Positions 52,301 to 64,000 of a DNA stretch of 64,000 nt are shown here, in pieces. The DNA is taken from contig NC_090796.1 in the NCBI RefSeq assembly GCF_040054535.1, forward strand, positions 12,861,501-12,925,500, written 5' to 3'. The notes beneath the pieces are model-generated. The model was not told the origin of the DNA, made no database searches, and worked only from the letters and a program-made list of their open reading frames with translations. The first letter of the stretch is position 1; each line of letters opens with the position of its first letter. This DNA is from Antennarius striatus (lineage: Eukaryota; Chordata; Actinopteri; Lophiiformes; Antennariidae). Position numbers and translations under genes: made by a program.

Positions 52301-54564
52301 TTTAACATTGGTGAGCATCATCTGGAAATTCCAGATGATGCCCCGTGTGTGTGTGCTCACACCGCCCCTCCCCCCCGGGTCCAGTGATTTGCCCCCAACA
52401 ACATCTAAATGACCCTCCAATCCAGACTGTTGTTTAAACACCTTGACTATTCCTCACAAACAAACTGTTACACAGAAATCTCAAGGCTAATACAAATATT
52501 GTACCCACATGGCTGTCGAGGATATTTCTGTATTATGTTGTTCTGTATAAATTATTGAGAGGGGAAAGGGGGCAGAGCAGCATGAAAAAAAAGACACATT
52601 ACTGATATACTCACCACTCACATACGAAGTTAGTGAAAGCAGTATAAAATTGGATATGCTCATCTAACTTCGCGGCATCCCTCCCGACCTCCGCAAGAAC
52701 AACTGGCAAATCTTTCACCAGTGCCTGAAGCTCCCGGGTTACATTTTCTCCCTGTCAGAAGAAAAACCAGTTGTCTTATAAAATAAAAAGACATATCGCA
52801 GAACATTATAGAATTTCACTATAGCATTCTTGTACTTACTTTGATTCCATACTGTTTGCATGCAGCATAGTAACGTTCCCTCAGGTCTGCTCCAGAGCTC
52901 TGGCACTCCACCTCCCGCCTGCTTAGCTCCTGCTGCAGCTGCTGAGCTTTTGCGATCTGCTTCCTTAGAGCAGGACCTTCATAGCTCACATTGCGAATCA
53001 GCAAGCTGGCCAACTCGGCTTGGACAGACAAAGATATATAAAAAAATTTTATCATATCTTTAAGAATTCAATTAGGAGAGTAACAAAGACTTTCACAATT
53101 AGAAAAAAATTCTTAAATTTCCTGATGTTCAGCTTAATGCAAAGCAATTACTGACACAGAGCATCTATTTTCAGCCATGTGGTTCTCCCACTTCAACATA
53201 GCATCAGCTGTGATTGAAAGAACAAATAATGCAGACCTATGAAAAAATATGTATTCTATGGCTTCTTATTTTTGTTATTTCACATCCAACGGAATGATAA
53301 GGCCTGAAGAAATATTGTGTCAGTATGATAAATACACAGAGCTATGAGTTTTCTATTGTTTTTATATCACACTCACCCAAATACACATTATCTGCTTCAT
53401 AGAGAGAGACAATCTCTTGCCAATCCTGTAACAAACAAATAAAAACAGGAAACAAAATTTAAACCTGAATTTTCAGACAGTCATCATAGTTTTAGAGAGG
53501 ACCATCCTCACCAACCGTTTTGTGTGTATTATTGATTATAAACTTTGCAAAAAAAAGTATGCATGCTCTGAGACAGTTTAATTCCTCACACCTTCATTCG
53601 CTGAGATGAATATCTGCCAAAGATGTTTTTGGAGGAAGCCTCGGTTCCTTTCAGAATTTCCACTATCCTTAAGCAGTGAAAGTAGTGAATGTCTATCATT
53701 AAAAACAAAGAAAACAAAGAGAAAACTTAAAAGTGTTATATATATACAAAGCATGAGGACAAACAATAACAACATGCAAGTATTAGTCAAACATTTGTCT
53801 AGCCTTCCTATGACAAGCTGTGCCAAAACCTATGATTGATACTTTAAATGCACTTCTGAGAGTAGTACAAAATATGAAAAGGAATTGCAAAAGAATCAGC
53901 AGTTTCATTTATTTTTATCCAGTGTACCAAGTGCTGTAATTCTCTTTCCAAAATGTGATGATTATCACTAACACTTAAGTGCAATGATAATAAGATGCGA
54001 CTGTAAAGGACCTACAGGAGCCGGAGAGAAGCTGCTTGATCTCCTCGCTCTCTGGCATGTCCTGGATGGCAGAATTGATCTTCTCTCTGATAACTTTTAT
54101 TGCACTCTGCCATTTCAGACCGCAGTGACGTCGATCCAACAACCAGTCTGTGAACACAATGATTCAACATTAATGTCCACACGCACTCTGAACATTTGTT
54201 CAATTTGTGTTATTGGGATTAACATCTCATTGCAGATCTCTTTTTACTCACCCAGAAGCTTGGTCGTCTGTATGTCGATTGGGAGGTTTTGAATATTCTG
54301 TTGGTGTAAACCGATCAACATATTAGTATTGTACATGTTCCTGTTTCGTAGCAGCAGCCTGTAAAGATTGGCATAACGTTCCTGGACGAATACAACATAT
54401 CTCTGGACATATAACAGAAATCCTTCAAAAAGATGGAAACTTCATAAGCTTTGTAAAATGTTTATTTTCACTAAACTTCAACTGGGTGACAGCTAACTTG
54501 TTTACCGTTAGCTAGCTGGTTTGCTAAAACGAGTCAGACAGACTTTATTCGAACTTACCTCCAT
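49329..54564 (-). CDS. cdk5rap3: CDK5 regulatory subunit-associated protein 3 (C53/LZAP)
   Basis: Substrate adaptor of the UFM1 E3 ligase (UFL1-DDRGK1-CDK5RAP3), which modifies ER-bound ribosomes and links them to ER-phagy (family knowledge). Fourteen exons on the minus strand: 54564-54559, 54297-54252, 54147-54016, 53692-53592, 53425-53377, 53018-52840, 52751-52615, 51688-51547, 51376-51269, 50933-50852, 50699-50611, 50230-50025, 49821-49650 and 49394-49329. All phases join to give 504 aa (human 506). Landmarks: LPIDIQTTKLLDWLLDRRHC; AIQDMPESEEIKQLLSGS; IHYFHCLRI; a coiled coil around RKQIAKAQQLQQELSRREVE; FVQKRGNTTYYEWRTGN; three IDWG-type motifs (265 IDWGDFG, 289 IEWG, 307 IDWGD); SQFQLAPSVIQGQ; LTSLRMQHLFMIQASPRYVE; and C-terminal RPVNLMG. 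The first exon carries only Met-Glu. The 51547 donor (gttaat) is weak. Confidence 0.95.
50769..50822. repeat. Short imperfect CA repeat
   Basis: Interrupted CA tract in a cdk5rap3 intron between the 50933-50852 and 50699-50611 exons. Confidence 0.85.
51737..52090 (-). mobile_element. tRNA-derived SINE with L2-like tail, intact target duplication
   Basis: A 354-bp element inserted in a cdk5rap3 intron, in gene orientation. Its minus-strand head has a pol III A box TGGCGCAGTGG (52079-52069) and B box GGGTTCGAGTCC (52042-52031). The body carries the widespread fish phrases for ggaggaaaccgg and gggataggctccagc. Both sides bear the 13-bp duplication AAATTAGCAACAT (51724-51736 and 52091-52103). 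Well preserved, so a fairly recent insertion. Confidence 0.9.
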
Positions 54565-54639
54565 TTCTGTACGCCTTTTCAAAAACCAAAGTCCTTCCAA
54601 TATTTTTTACGACTTCATTGTATTTATTCAGACATTCAT

Positions 54640-54790
54640 GTCAGGATTGTTGTCACCATCTGTATTACACCACGACTGACACGTTAGAGAAGGAGAACCA
54701 ATTGGTGGAGCTGATGTTACTTTGCAGAGAAATATTAACCAATGATATATGGCTATGCTCTATCTCGCAGCTGATTGGTTGGTATGCCCG
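54640..54790 (-). promoter_or_regulatory. cdk5rap3: Probable cdk5rap3 promoter with paired CCAAT boxes
   Basis: Upstream of the ATG exon, two NF-Y-type CCAAT motifs about 40 bp apart (attaaccaatga near 54735 and gattggttgg near 54774) in opposite orientation. No TATA box was seen at a fitting distance. Confidence 0.4.
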
Positions 54791-54813
54791 AATTGTTGTA
54801 GAGTTAGTATTAA

Positions 54814-54827
54814 CCAGTAGAGGGAGC
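54814..54827 (+). promoter_or_regulatory. CTCF-like motif upstream of cdk5rap3
   Basis: CCAGTAGAGGGAGC fits the CTCF core with few mismatches; it sits just beyond the cdk5rap3 promoter at the border with the prr15l interval. Confidence 0.45.
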
Positions 54828-55759
54828 CGTCGTCCTGTTAACCGGGTGAGAAAATAAAGTGAATTACTGTATTTTTTATGTAGTACAGTATTCAGTCACG
54901 AGAACTTCTTCTTATGTAAAAATACCAAAACAATAATTATAAAATGTTCAATTACTGCAATAGTCCTGCCTGATTTACTTTCAATACATAATGTGTACGT
55001 ACTGTAGTATTTCATTGGTTGCAATTGGCCAAAGAGCTTAAATATCATTATATAAACTTTGTTGTTTATATGAATGGTTGCTTCTCTCCAGAGTTTCACA
55101 GTCTTGATATAAGAAGATGTGACATGAATCCTGAAAAAGGGAAGAAATAATTCCCCTGGAAATTAAAATTAGGTTTTTAGGGGTTGATTAATGACTGACT
55201 CATTTGCAAAGTGATTAAGTGGCTAAATGAAACATCTTGTCATTCTTGTCACCAGGCCATAGACAAATCTCTATAAGATGTAATTGAAATCCAAAGGAAT
55301 ACCATAACAATTTGGCACCTCCACAGAATCAGATGACCAAAATCCTGCCTTCAGATCTGTTTATGCAGATGCACCAGTGACCTGATTTCAGGTCATTTGA
55401 TAACCAAAGTTGCAAAGTAATCACCCATTCACCGTCTGTAACCCATGCAAAACATTAGGGCAATCACCTCATTCATTGGATCCTTTGGATCTCGTTCTTT
55501 CTCTTTGTCTGCTTCTGTCCCTTTGTCCAGCTGTTGACTTTATTCTGCTTCCAAATTCCACATTAAGACAAGACTGAGCTTTAAAGTGAGACCAATAAAA
55601 TAGAATTTATTTGTAGTTTGGAAAGCTGTTAACCTCTCAAACTGTCATTAGTTATTGATGTCAGTAATGTTGATGTAGACTGGGCTGGCCAGGAGAAATA
55701 TCTCCCTAAATCATATGGTTGCAACATTTGCTCACTCATGCAATTAGCTGGGCTGGTTT

Positions 55760-55762
<3 letters not shown>

Positions 55763-55845
<83 letters not shown>
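55763..55845. repeat. (GT)n microsatellite
   Basis: About 83 bp of pure GT, followed at 55868-55900 by a GA/GATA tract. Confidence 0.97.
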
Positions 55846-55847
<2 letters not shown>

Positions 55848-55949
55848 AGGAGGGTGTGTTGTAGAGTAGAGAGAGAGAGAGATAGATAGAGAGAGAGAGA
55901 TGCCGTACCTGTGCATGACCACCTGAGAAGTCGAACTTAAAATACAACA

Positions 55950-56027
55950 GAGAGGAGGCAAAGAATTTGCAAGCATGGTGGTGGGTCAGTTTCACATCTG
56001 AGAGAATCTTTTCCAGTCATCAACAAG
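55950..56027 (+). other. prr15l: Candidate noncoding first exon of prr15l
   Basis: GC-balanced sequence ending in a good donor (caacaag|gtaaaa at 56028), about 3.9 kb before the acceptor at 59980. Mammalian PRR15L has noncoding 5' exons. The exon start is unknown and the pairing is inferred. Confidence 0.25.
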
Positions 56028-56313
56028 GTAAAAAAATATATTTCTGCACCGTATAGTTATGTCAGAGCTTTGAGGAAGATTTTTTGCTTTTAAGTTATTT
56101 ATCTACATCATGAACTGCTGGTTTAACGGCACTTTAGAATAGTCTTGGAAAAGTAATATTTTCAATGGGATGATAAAAAGTAATCTATCAGGCTTTGTCA
56201 GGCATTAAACAATAACTACCGGGACTTATTTCCATTGTTTTCCCTGGGGTTGTTAATGCACAACATTAAATCAATTAAATTGAGCATATAGTTTAGTTTC
56301 TTGAAATTTGCTG

Positions 56314-56314
56314 A

Positions 56315-56388
<74 letters not shown>
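56314..56388. repeat. (ATT)n microsatellite
   Basis: About 25 uninterrupted ATT units. Confidence 0.97.
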
Positions 56389-58438
56389 ATTAAAGATAAA
56401 ACAGAAGATTGATTCATATGAATATCCAGTAAGCTATGTGTTTTTTTAGGCAAACACATTTACTAACGTAACAACATATGTTGCTGTTATGTTAGAAAAT
56501 GTGTGTTTGCCTCAGGTTATGTCAAATGATGTAATTGTTTGGCGTTGTTAAGTCTGGATTCTCTGAGCATGAGTACTAAAATGACCTCAATTCAAAAATC
56601 ACATGTTAATAGTAACAATGTAGTTATGAGTTTAATAATTCATTTGTGTCCTTGTTATTTGGACACATTACGATTCAAACAAACATCACCATATGTGACT
56701 TTCAATCTGGTGTAACAATAGTTTACAATATGTACATGCATAACTTGATGCTTCTTAATGTCAATATAAGCATCAGAAAAATAAAATAAAATAAATGAAA
56801 TTAAAAAAACCACATAAGATCTTTTGATCAACCCATTCAGCTTCGTCGTTAGGGGTGAGCTGGCACAAGGGAGGAAACCTGAGATTCTATTGAAACTTCA
56901 GCTCAATTATGAGGGCTGTACAGTGCATGGTGCCCTTGAAGCCTCCTCTTACTCTCCAGCTTAAACATTGTGCTCTTGAAAAGCTTTGTAGCTGGTTAGT
57001 GATTTCCAAATGTGGCCACAGTGTTCCCTTCCTGCTGTGATCTCTGAGGCTTTGCTGGGCAGCTCACCCACACATAACAGAATTCATAGTTACTTATTAA
57101 AGAGAGCTACGGAGGGCCTCCTTTATGTCAACAGGACTTTTGTTTCAAAGGTCACGTCTAAGTCAAACATGGATCATTCAGAGAAATATGTATGAATATT
57201 GAACTCACTGTGTTCTCTTACTTAACAAAGTGTGAAAGTGCAGCTCAGGCCCTCTCAGATCAGCAGAAACTGCTTGCTGTAAAGTCAACAATACTATGTA
57301 AATGTTCTGTAAACATCGGCTACAGAGGAACCTGTCTTTTGTTAAAGACTGAACACAACCATGCTGCTAAATTTAGAAAAAAATGAAGGGAAACTATATG
57401 TAGATTAAGTGTGTGAATCCAAGAATCAAAGAAAGTTGTACTAAAGAAGCAGAGAACCAGATGTAAACAGCTGTTCGTAGTGGTCGATGAAAAATTGTTA
57501 AAAGCCTGGAAAAACTATCTGTTACCTGAGTCTGTAAGCATCTAGCTCAGAATAAACGTAATTAAGCAATAAAGGGTCAAAAAGCAACAGCCTCTCCAGT
57601 CCTGACTGATGAGGCAAAATATACATAAAAAGCTTTCCTTTAAGTACCTGTAGACTACATTTTAAATTGTTTAGGTTATTCTGCAAACCCATTCAACAGC
57701 AGCAATTTAAAAGCGATTGTTTCCTGTGCCTTTCCTGAACCTTGGCACCATTGTTCGTGCCAGGTGCCTAAAATCATGTGATTTAGATAAGAATGAGATG
57801 AGTGGTTCTGCAAAGGGCATGTACTGCGTATTTGCATAGGCGCTACACGATAAACTGACCACACCAAAGGAGGTTTCTCTGGTTATTTCCTTGTTGTCGG
57901 GCCTCATAAAGTAGAAATCATAGCGTTAGTTAGTTAGTGACACTCATAAAATTTGTTTTATGAGTTAAAGGATCACAACACAGTTGTAGGACTTAAAAGC
58001 TAAAAGTAAAATAAACACAAAAATTGCAATGATAAATGTTATTTAATCAGGCTGGTTTGGATGTTATCATCAAAGAATGACCTCTTGTTACGTTTGTGGT
58101 GCCTTTCCACCTTAGAGTTTTGACATTGGAGGAAATGTGTTCTGCTGAAGTAATAAAAAAGACGCATTCATTTCAGTGTACTTTTTATGTTCATTAATAA
58201 ATGCAATTATTTTCTAAGTCAATGTATGAATTGATTGTTTAATAAAAACTGAAAAAAAAGAAGAAAAACACCACATTTTGTCAAGCCAACAGTCAAATTA
58301 AAAAATCTATTCAAGGTAAATAAGATCAGTTATGACAATAAATAACTTCTTCTATTTTTTTGCCATTTCTCCTTGAAGAATAACTGAAATAATTAATAAT
58401 GGTCATAATAGCTGCTGATTCTTTCTTCATGACACCCT

Positions 58439-58680
58439 GGGGTGGCAGTCATTCAGTCCACTGGGTCTTGGGCTCGGGACAGGAGGTTCAAGGCCCACAT
58501 GGACCAAAAAGTTTGGAGTGTGAGCTGGCAGTGGAGGGGTGCAAGTTTGTCTCCTGAGCACTGCTGAGGTGCCCTTGGGCAAGGCACCATCCACTTGCAA
58601 GTTGCTCATTGGTCGCAACACAAAGTAGCTGCCCAGGGCTCTACCGTACCTCCCACTATTATCTGCATGCTTACAGGCTC
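58439..58680 (+). mobile_element. Decayed tRNA-derived fish SINE
   Basis: The head ggggtggcagtcattcagtc resembles a pol III A box region and ggttcaaggcc (58485-58495) a B box. It continues with ggaccaaaaagtttggagtg and gaggtgcccttgggcaaggc, phrases I know from a common teleost SINE family that differs from the 51737 element. The tail runs into the GT repeat at 58683. Confidence 0.6.
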
Positions 58681-58681
58681 C

Positions 58682-58783
<102 letters not shown>

Positions 58784-60007
58784 ATGTTGTATGGGCCTGT
58801 AAATTTTTTTCAAGTGGTCATGAATTGCAGCTGAAATCATATAAATAGATAGTCCAGAAGTTCTTTAGTGATGCTGATTTAGTGATGTGATTCTCGTAGG
58901 AGCTCCTGATTCAGCCCTGAGACAACATCTTACTTCAACATGACTTCATATCAGATCACCTAGGATGGACACAGGATCCTCCTCTGATCCACACTCATTT
59001 ATTAACTATGAGCAGGGTGTCAGGTGTCGTCCCCATTGGGTTACACCTTCAACTAACTGTGATGAATAGCGATGAAAAGGAGCCATCCATCGTAGTTGCT
59101 GGCTGCTAGGGATACCTGTTGATCAGGAGAGGACAACATTATATATCATATTCAAGTAAAATACCTATAAATTTACTACTGAAATCATAAATGCATTCAA
59201 AATGGAAATGACCGGCCCCCGCAGGGAAACATGGAAAAGCTGAATTTTAGAACCACTCTGATCAAAAATCCAAATTCCACAAAACTTGGAATTAAGAAAT
59301 GTTAAGTCATTCATTTGTGTCCGTTAATCTATTAATTAATTAATTTATTAATACAGGAGAGATAAAATGATTGATGATTGAGCTGATAAAGTTTGCACAA
59401 TGTCTTTAGGGTTCCTGTTGGGGTCATATAAGGCTTAAGATAGTAACTTCTTAAAGGAGTCGTTTTGCTGTCATTAGATTTGAGCTCTCTGTGGTATCAA
59501 ATTAAAAGACAAATAATGAAATTTTATTATAATAATTATAATAATAATAATAATAATAATGAAGTTTTCTAAAGCCAAATTCTACATACAGGACATGAGT
59601 AATACAAGTAAATCCAAAACTCTTTTTCTCTGGCTCAGATGTCATTTTGATTGCATGAATAATGTCAGATAAAGTTCAGAATTTATAGGATATGTAACTA
59701 TTTCATTGGCTACTCAAATAAATGATGTTTTCAGTACATTTTTATCTCCTTATATGGAGATTTCCATGACACACAGAAGAGATGGGGAAATCCCTGTCTG
59801 TTCAGTGAAAGTGTCCTTTTTAAAACTTAAATCATCCAAATTTGAAGGTACTTACTCTAAATCATACTTAGAATAAGCCTTTGTAATGCACCATGATTGA
59901 TGCTTGAGCAGATTTAGTGCATAATCTGGCAATAAAGGTATATTCTACACAGTTCTTAATCTGTGCTTTGTGGCCTTCAGGTCAGTCCAGCAGTCTCTAC
60001 TGGTGCC

Positions 60008-60343
60008 ATGGCTGATCAAAGCTGGTGGAAGCTGACCTTCTCACGCAAGAAGAAATCCGAACCTAAAGTTCTGTATGAGATCCCGGCCGAGTACGGCAGC
60101 AACACTGTAAAAAAGGAGCACTCAGGCAATAATCCCCCTCCTGAACATATGGACAGCCAGTTCAATGCCAGACTGGAAAAGATTGTAGATAAATCTGCCA
60201 CAAAGGGCCGCCACGTCAAGGTCTCTCACTCTGGACGCTTCAAGGAAAAGAAGAAGGTCCGTGCCACGCTGGCCGAGAACCCGAGTCTGTTCTCAGAGCA
60301 CAACCTCAGTGATGAGAACCATAAAAAAAAGACTGACAAATAG
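60008..60343 (+). CDS. prr15l: Proline-rich 15-like protein
   Basis: Small protein of unknown biochemical role; the PRR15 family is expressed mainly in epithelia such as gut (family knowledge). A single coding exon with the acceptor ttcag at 59980 and ATG at 60008 gives 111 aa; human PRR15L is about 100 aa. Signature features are the N-terminal [20 protein letters not shown], then [32 protein letters not shown] and AENPSLF. The basic runs suggest nuclear localisation or phospho-regulation (inference). The frame is open 15 codons further upstream, but without an ATG, and part of that lies before the acceptor, so the MADQSWW start is chosen. In human, too, PRR15L lies between CDK5RAP3 and PNPO. 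Confidence 0.93.
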   Translation: MADQSWWKLTFSRKKKSEPKVLYEIPAEYGSNTVKKEHSGNNPPPEHMDSQFNARLEKIVDKSATKGRHVKVSHSGRFKEKKKVRATLAENPSLFSEHNLSDENHKKKTDK

Positions 60344-60940
60344 TGCACAACCGTCCAGACGCATAGACCAAAATGCACATACTTTGATCACAAATGTGTC
60401 ATACATCAGTGTCATGCTTATATAAGCTCAAAGGAAGGCAAAAATACAAACAAGCACAACCATATTGCATTACATATAAACACTTACCATGCAGACACCA
60501 CTGTAACCAGTGGACACACATGTACAAATAACTGGTATCAGCAACCAACCACTAGGTAGAGGGCTGGAAACATCTTGTGTCTCATTTCCTTTTCTTTCCC
60601 AACATTCCGTTTTTGCGCTGTTGTTTATTTAAGACATAAAATGACAGGAAAGTTAACATTCTACATCGTTTTGTGTGAACAGTAACATTGTTGTAAACTA
60701 AGTTTTTATTTTTATTATTATGGATGCAAAGTTTTGGAATTTTTATATGTTAAATAGTCCATGCACAAGCAAAGAAACACCTGTACATTTTTATTATATT
60801 TAAAAGCCCAAAGCAAACAGAAACTTGATTTGGATGACTGTGTCTGAAATATTGTGATACTTTAAAAGATTAATTTCCTTTGTATGATCTTTCCTGGAGT
60901 CCAAAAGTAAAATTGCATTTTATTGTAATAAATATTTCAA
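60344..60940 (+). other. prr15l: prr15l 3' UTR with poly(A) signal
   Basis: AT-rich noncoding sequence after the stop; AATAAA at 60927-60932 is the best end signal. Confidence 0.55.
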
Positions 60941-62679
60941 AATGAGTTAATATAAAAGAGCGTTTTGTCACAATTCTTTGAAGATGTAGATGAACAATTT
61001 AAGCAACTCAGCATGTTTTATGTTTTAGGTTACAGAGGCAAGTATTTCTTATCAGACGTGCTGCTTTTGTTGAGATGGTGATAGTAAGCAGACACTGACA
61101 TCTGATACAAGGCTGTGCTTCTGCATTATGTAATATGGGATTCTGTGCAGCTCAAATATGGACAGGGTATATACAATTATCCACTAAACAACTGACAAGC
61201 ATTGATGGAGGAAGTACATACTCGAGGGAAATTACTTTGAACACTATAATTAGTGAAAAGTAGTCTTTACTTATGCAGCTGTGTGTGCACTATTACATAA
61301 TTATAACTACAGCCTCTCCTTTGCTATTATTAAATTACACATTTATTACTGCTCGACTCTTGTAAGGTCTCAAATTGAAACTGATAATGTCAATGTTTGA
61401 TATGTTGTCGGTGATACAATGTAAAAGAAGTCCAGCAGTCCGAGCACAGGTAGAGTGAGGACTGCTGGTACCAGAGCTGGAGACATTCCCTGGGATCATC
61501 TGGAATTCACTTAAATGAGATCACCATGGTACAATCTGGAATTACAGCTGATAGTCACCTTGGTGAAATCATCCCAGAATGGTTTAAAATTTAAATTGTT
61601 TTAATAATTTAAACAAGTTACCTTAACAATGAACCTCTTCTTAGACTAGAAATACAGTACTAATTAAAATCAATAAATTTAAACAGTTTATCATAGTGTA
61701 GGCTACAGCGGGCCTGGAACCAATCCCAGATGACTTTAAAATGGAGGAAGAGTTTAACCCAGACAAGTTTCCAGTTCGTCAAAAGGGCAACATTTAAATT
61801 CTTTGATTCAATAATCTTGATTGATTTAAGACAGTTGCTTCCCAAAAACTGTTTGAGTTGGACTAATCCACCAGATTTTAGCATCCTGTTTTAAATTATT
61901 CTGTGTTCTTGATGTTTGTAAATGTGATGCTAGTGACACCTGCTGGCCAAACATGCCCTTGGTTATAGGGTACAGTTACACATTATTGCTGGCACTTTTT
62001 CCACAGTTAAGTCAAGTTTAATTACATTCTGTAAACAATAATTTCATTACAAGACATGAATAACACATGGTAGTTGGCACAATTCAAGTCAAGATATTTA
62101 GATTTACAGTAAAACTTTCAATAACATCTGACAAAAAGTTAAATTTCCAATGTCTCCTGTTTCCTGAAATACCGTAATTAGAAAAATTGGAAATTAAGAA
62201 CTAACAGTTCAGCTGTACTTTCTTGAAACTCAGAGGCCTGTAAAAAAAAGGTTTATCAACATTTCAATGCTGAAAATGATCCAAGTGAAGCTACAATACA
62301 ATGGAGGCCAGTTGTCTGTCCACCGTGTACAGCTTAAAGAACAGACGAATAACCAATGCAAATCATTGACACACAGTGTGCTTTCTCTACACTTTTCTGA
62401 GAGCACGAAGACCTGTGCTGTCAAATCAGACTGTTGTGACTCCTTAAAAGTTAATGCATACTGACAGAACTGATTCAAATTCAGTTCCAGAGACGACACA
62501 GTGTTTGTCTTGCTGATAAACCTCACACACACAGCAGCTATTTAATCAGTAATAAATGCTTGCCACCAGTCCCTATAGATGAGCACGAAGGGAGGATAAT
62601 TTGTTCAACTATAAAAGGATGACGTGAAATTCTGGGTACAATTTCCTCCCTTGCATATGACAGTCTGTTGAGGTGCTCC
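60941..62679. other. Spacer and pnpo 3' UTR
   Basis: No gene recognised. prr15l and pnpo converge here. A minus-strand ATTAAA (62546-62541) could serve pnpo. A weak CTCF-like gtgacacctgctggcca occurs near 61933-61949. The open frames at 61660-61884 and 62230-62532 show no family resemblance. Confidence 0.5.
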
Positions 62680-63895
<1,216 letters not shown>

Positions 63896-64000
63896 TCAAA
63901 TAATTATTTCTGAAACCATTCACTTTGCTACCATGAAAACCAGAAAAGAAAAAAACAGATCACACATGAGAAGCCGGAGTTACCCAATATGTCGATCAAG

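Overview
The window looks like one stretch of a ray-finned (teleost) fish chromosome, probably a spiny-rayed species. It holds spliced genes with GT-AG introns, vertebrate-only protein families, very long CA/GT microsatellites, a fish-type tRNA-derived SINE and a hAT-type miniature transposon. No prokaryotic, organellar or recognisable viral genes were seen. Exon boundaries below were read by eye from splice sites, reading-frame phase and protein family knowledge; no alignment or RNA evidence was available.

Layout: 1-9659 is intron (or upstream sequence) of skap1. 9660-23910 (+) holds the last eight coding exons of skap1 (PH and SH3 adaptor), with a spliced 3' UTR exon from 24264. 26490-32024 (-) is snx11, a PX-domain sorting nexin with an unusually long acidic tail. 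35005-37787 (+) is cbx1 (HP1 beta). 41152-about 48600 (-) is nfe2l1 (ER-anchored CNC-bZIP factor). 49329-54564 (-) is cdk5rap3 (UFMylation/ER-phagy factor). 60008-60343 (+) is prr15l. 62680-63814 (-) is the 3' half of pnpo (vitamin B6 oxidase), which runs off the right edge.

The order skap1-snx11-cbx1-nfe2l1-cdk5rap3-prr15l-pnpo matches human 17q21, beside the HOXB cluster, but is packed into 64 kb. The human block has COPZ2 (with miR-152) between NFE2L1 and CDK5RAP3; here that gap is only about 0.65 kb and holds no such gene. The genes are linked by ancient synteny, not by one pathway, although nfe2l1 and cdk5rap3 both act in ER and proteasome stress handling.

The large skap1 introns contain GC-rich and homeodomain-motif-rich blocks that could be regulatory, possibly for the neighbouring hoxb genes (inference). 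The clearest noncoding finds are a hAT element with an exact 8-bp target duplication, a SINE with A/B boxes and a 13-bp target duplication, CTCF-like motifs at gene boundaries, a perfect CLEAR-type E-box at the snx11 promoter, and a spliced snx11 uORF that stops one base before the main ATG. I found no evidence for a wholly new biological system.
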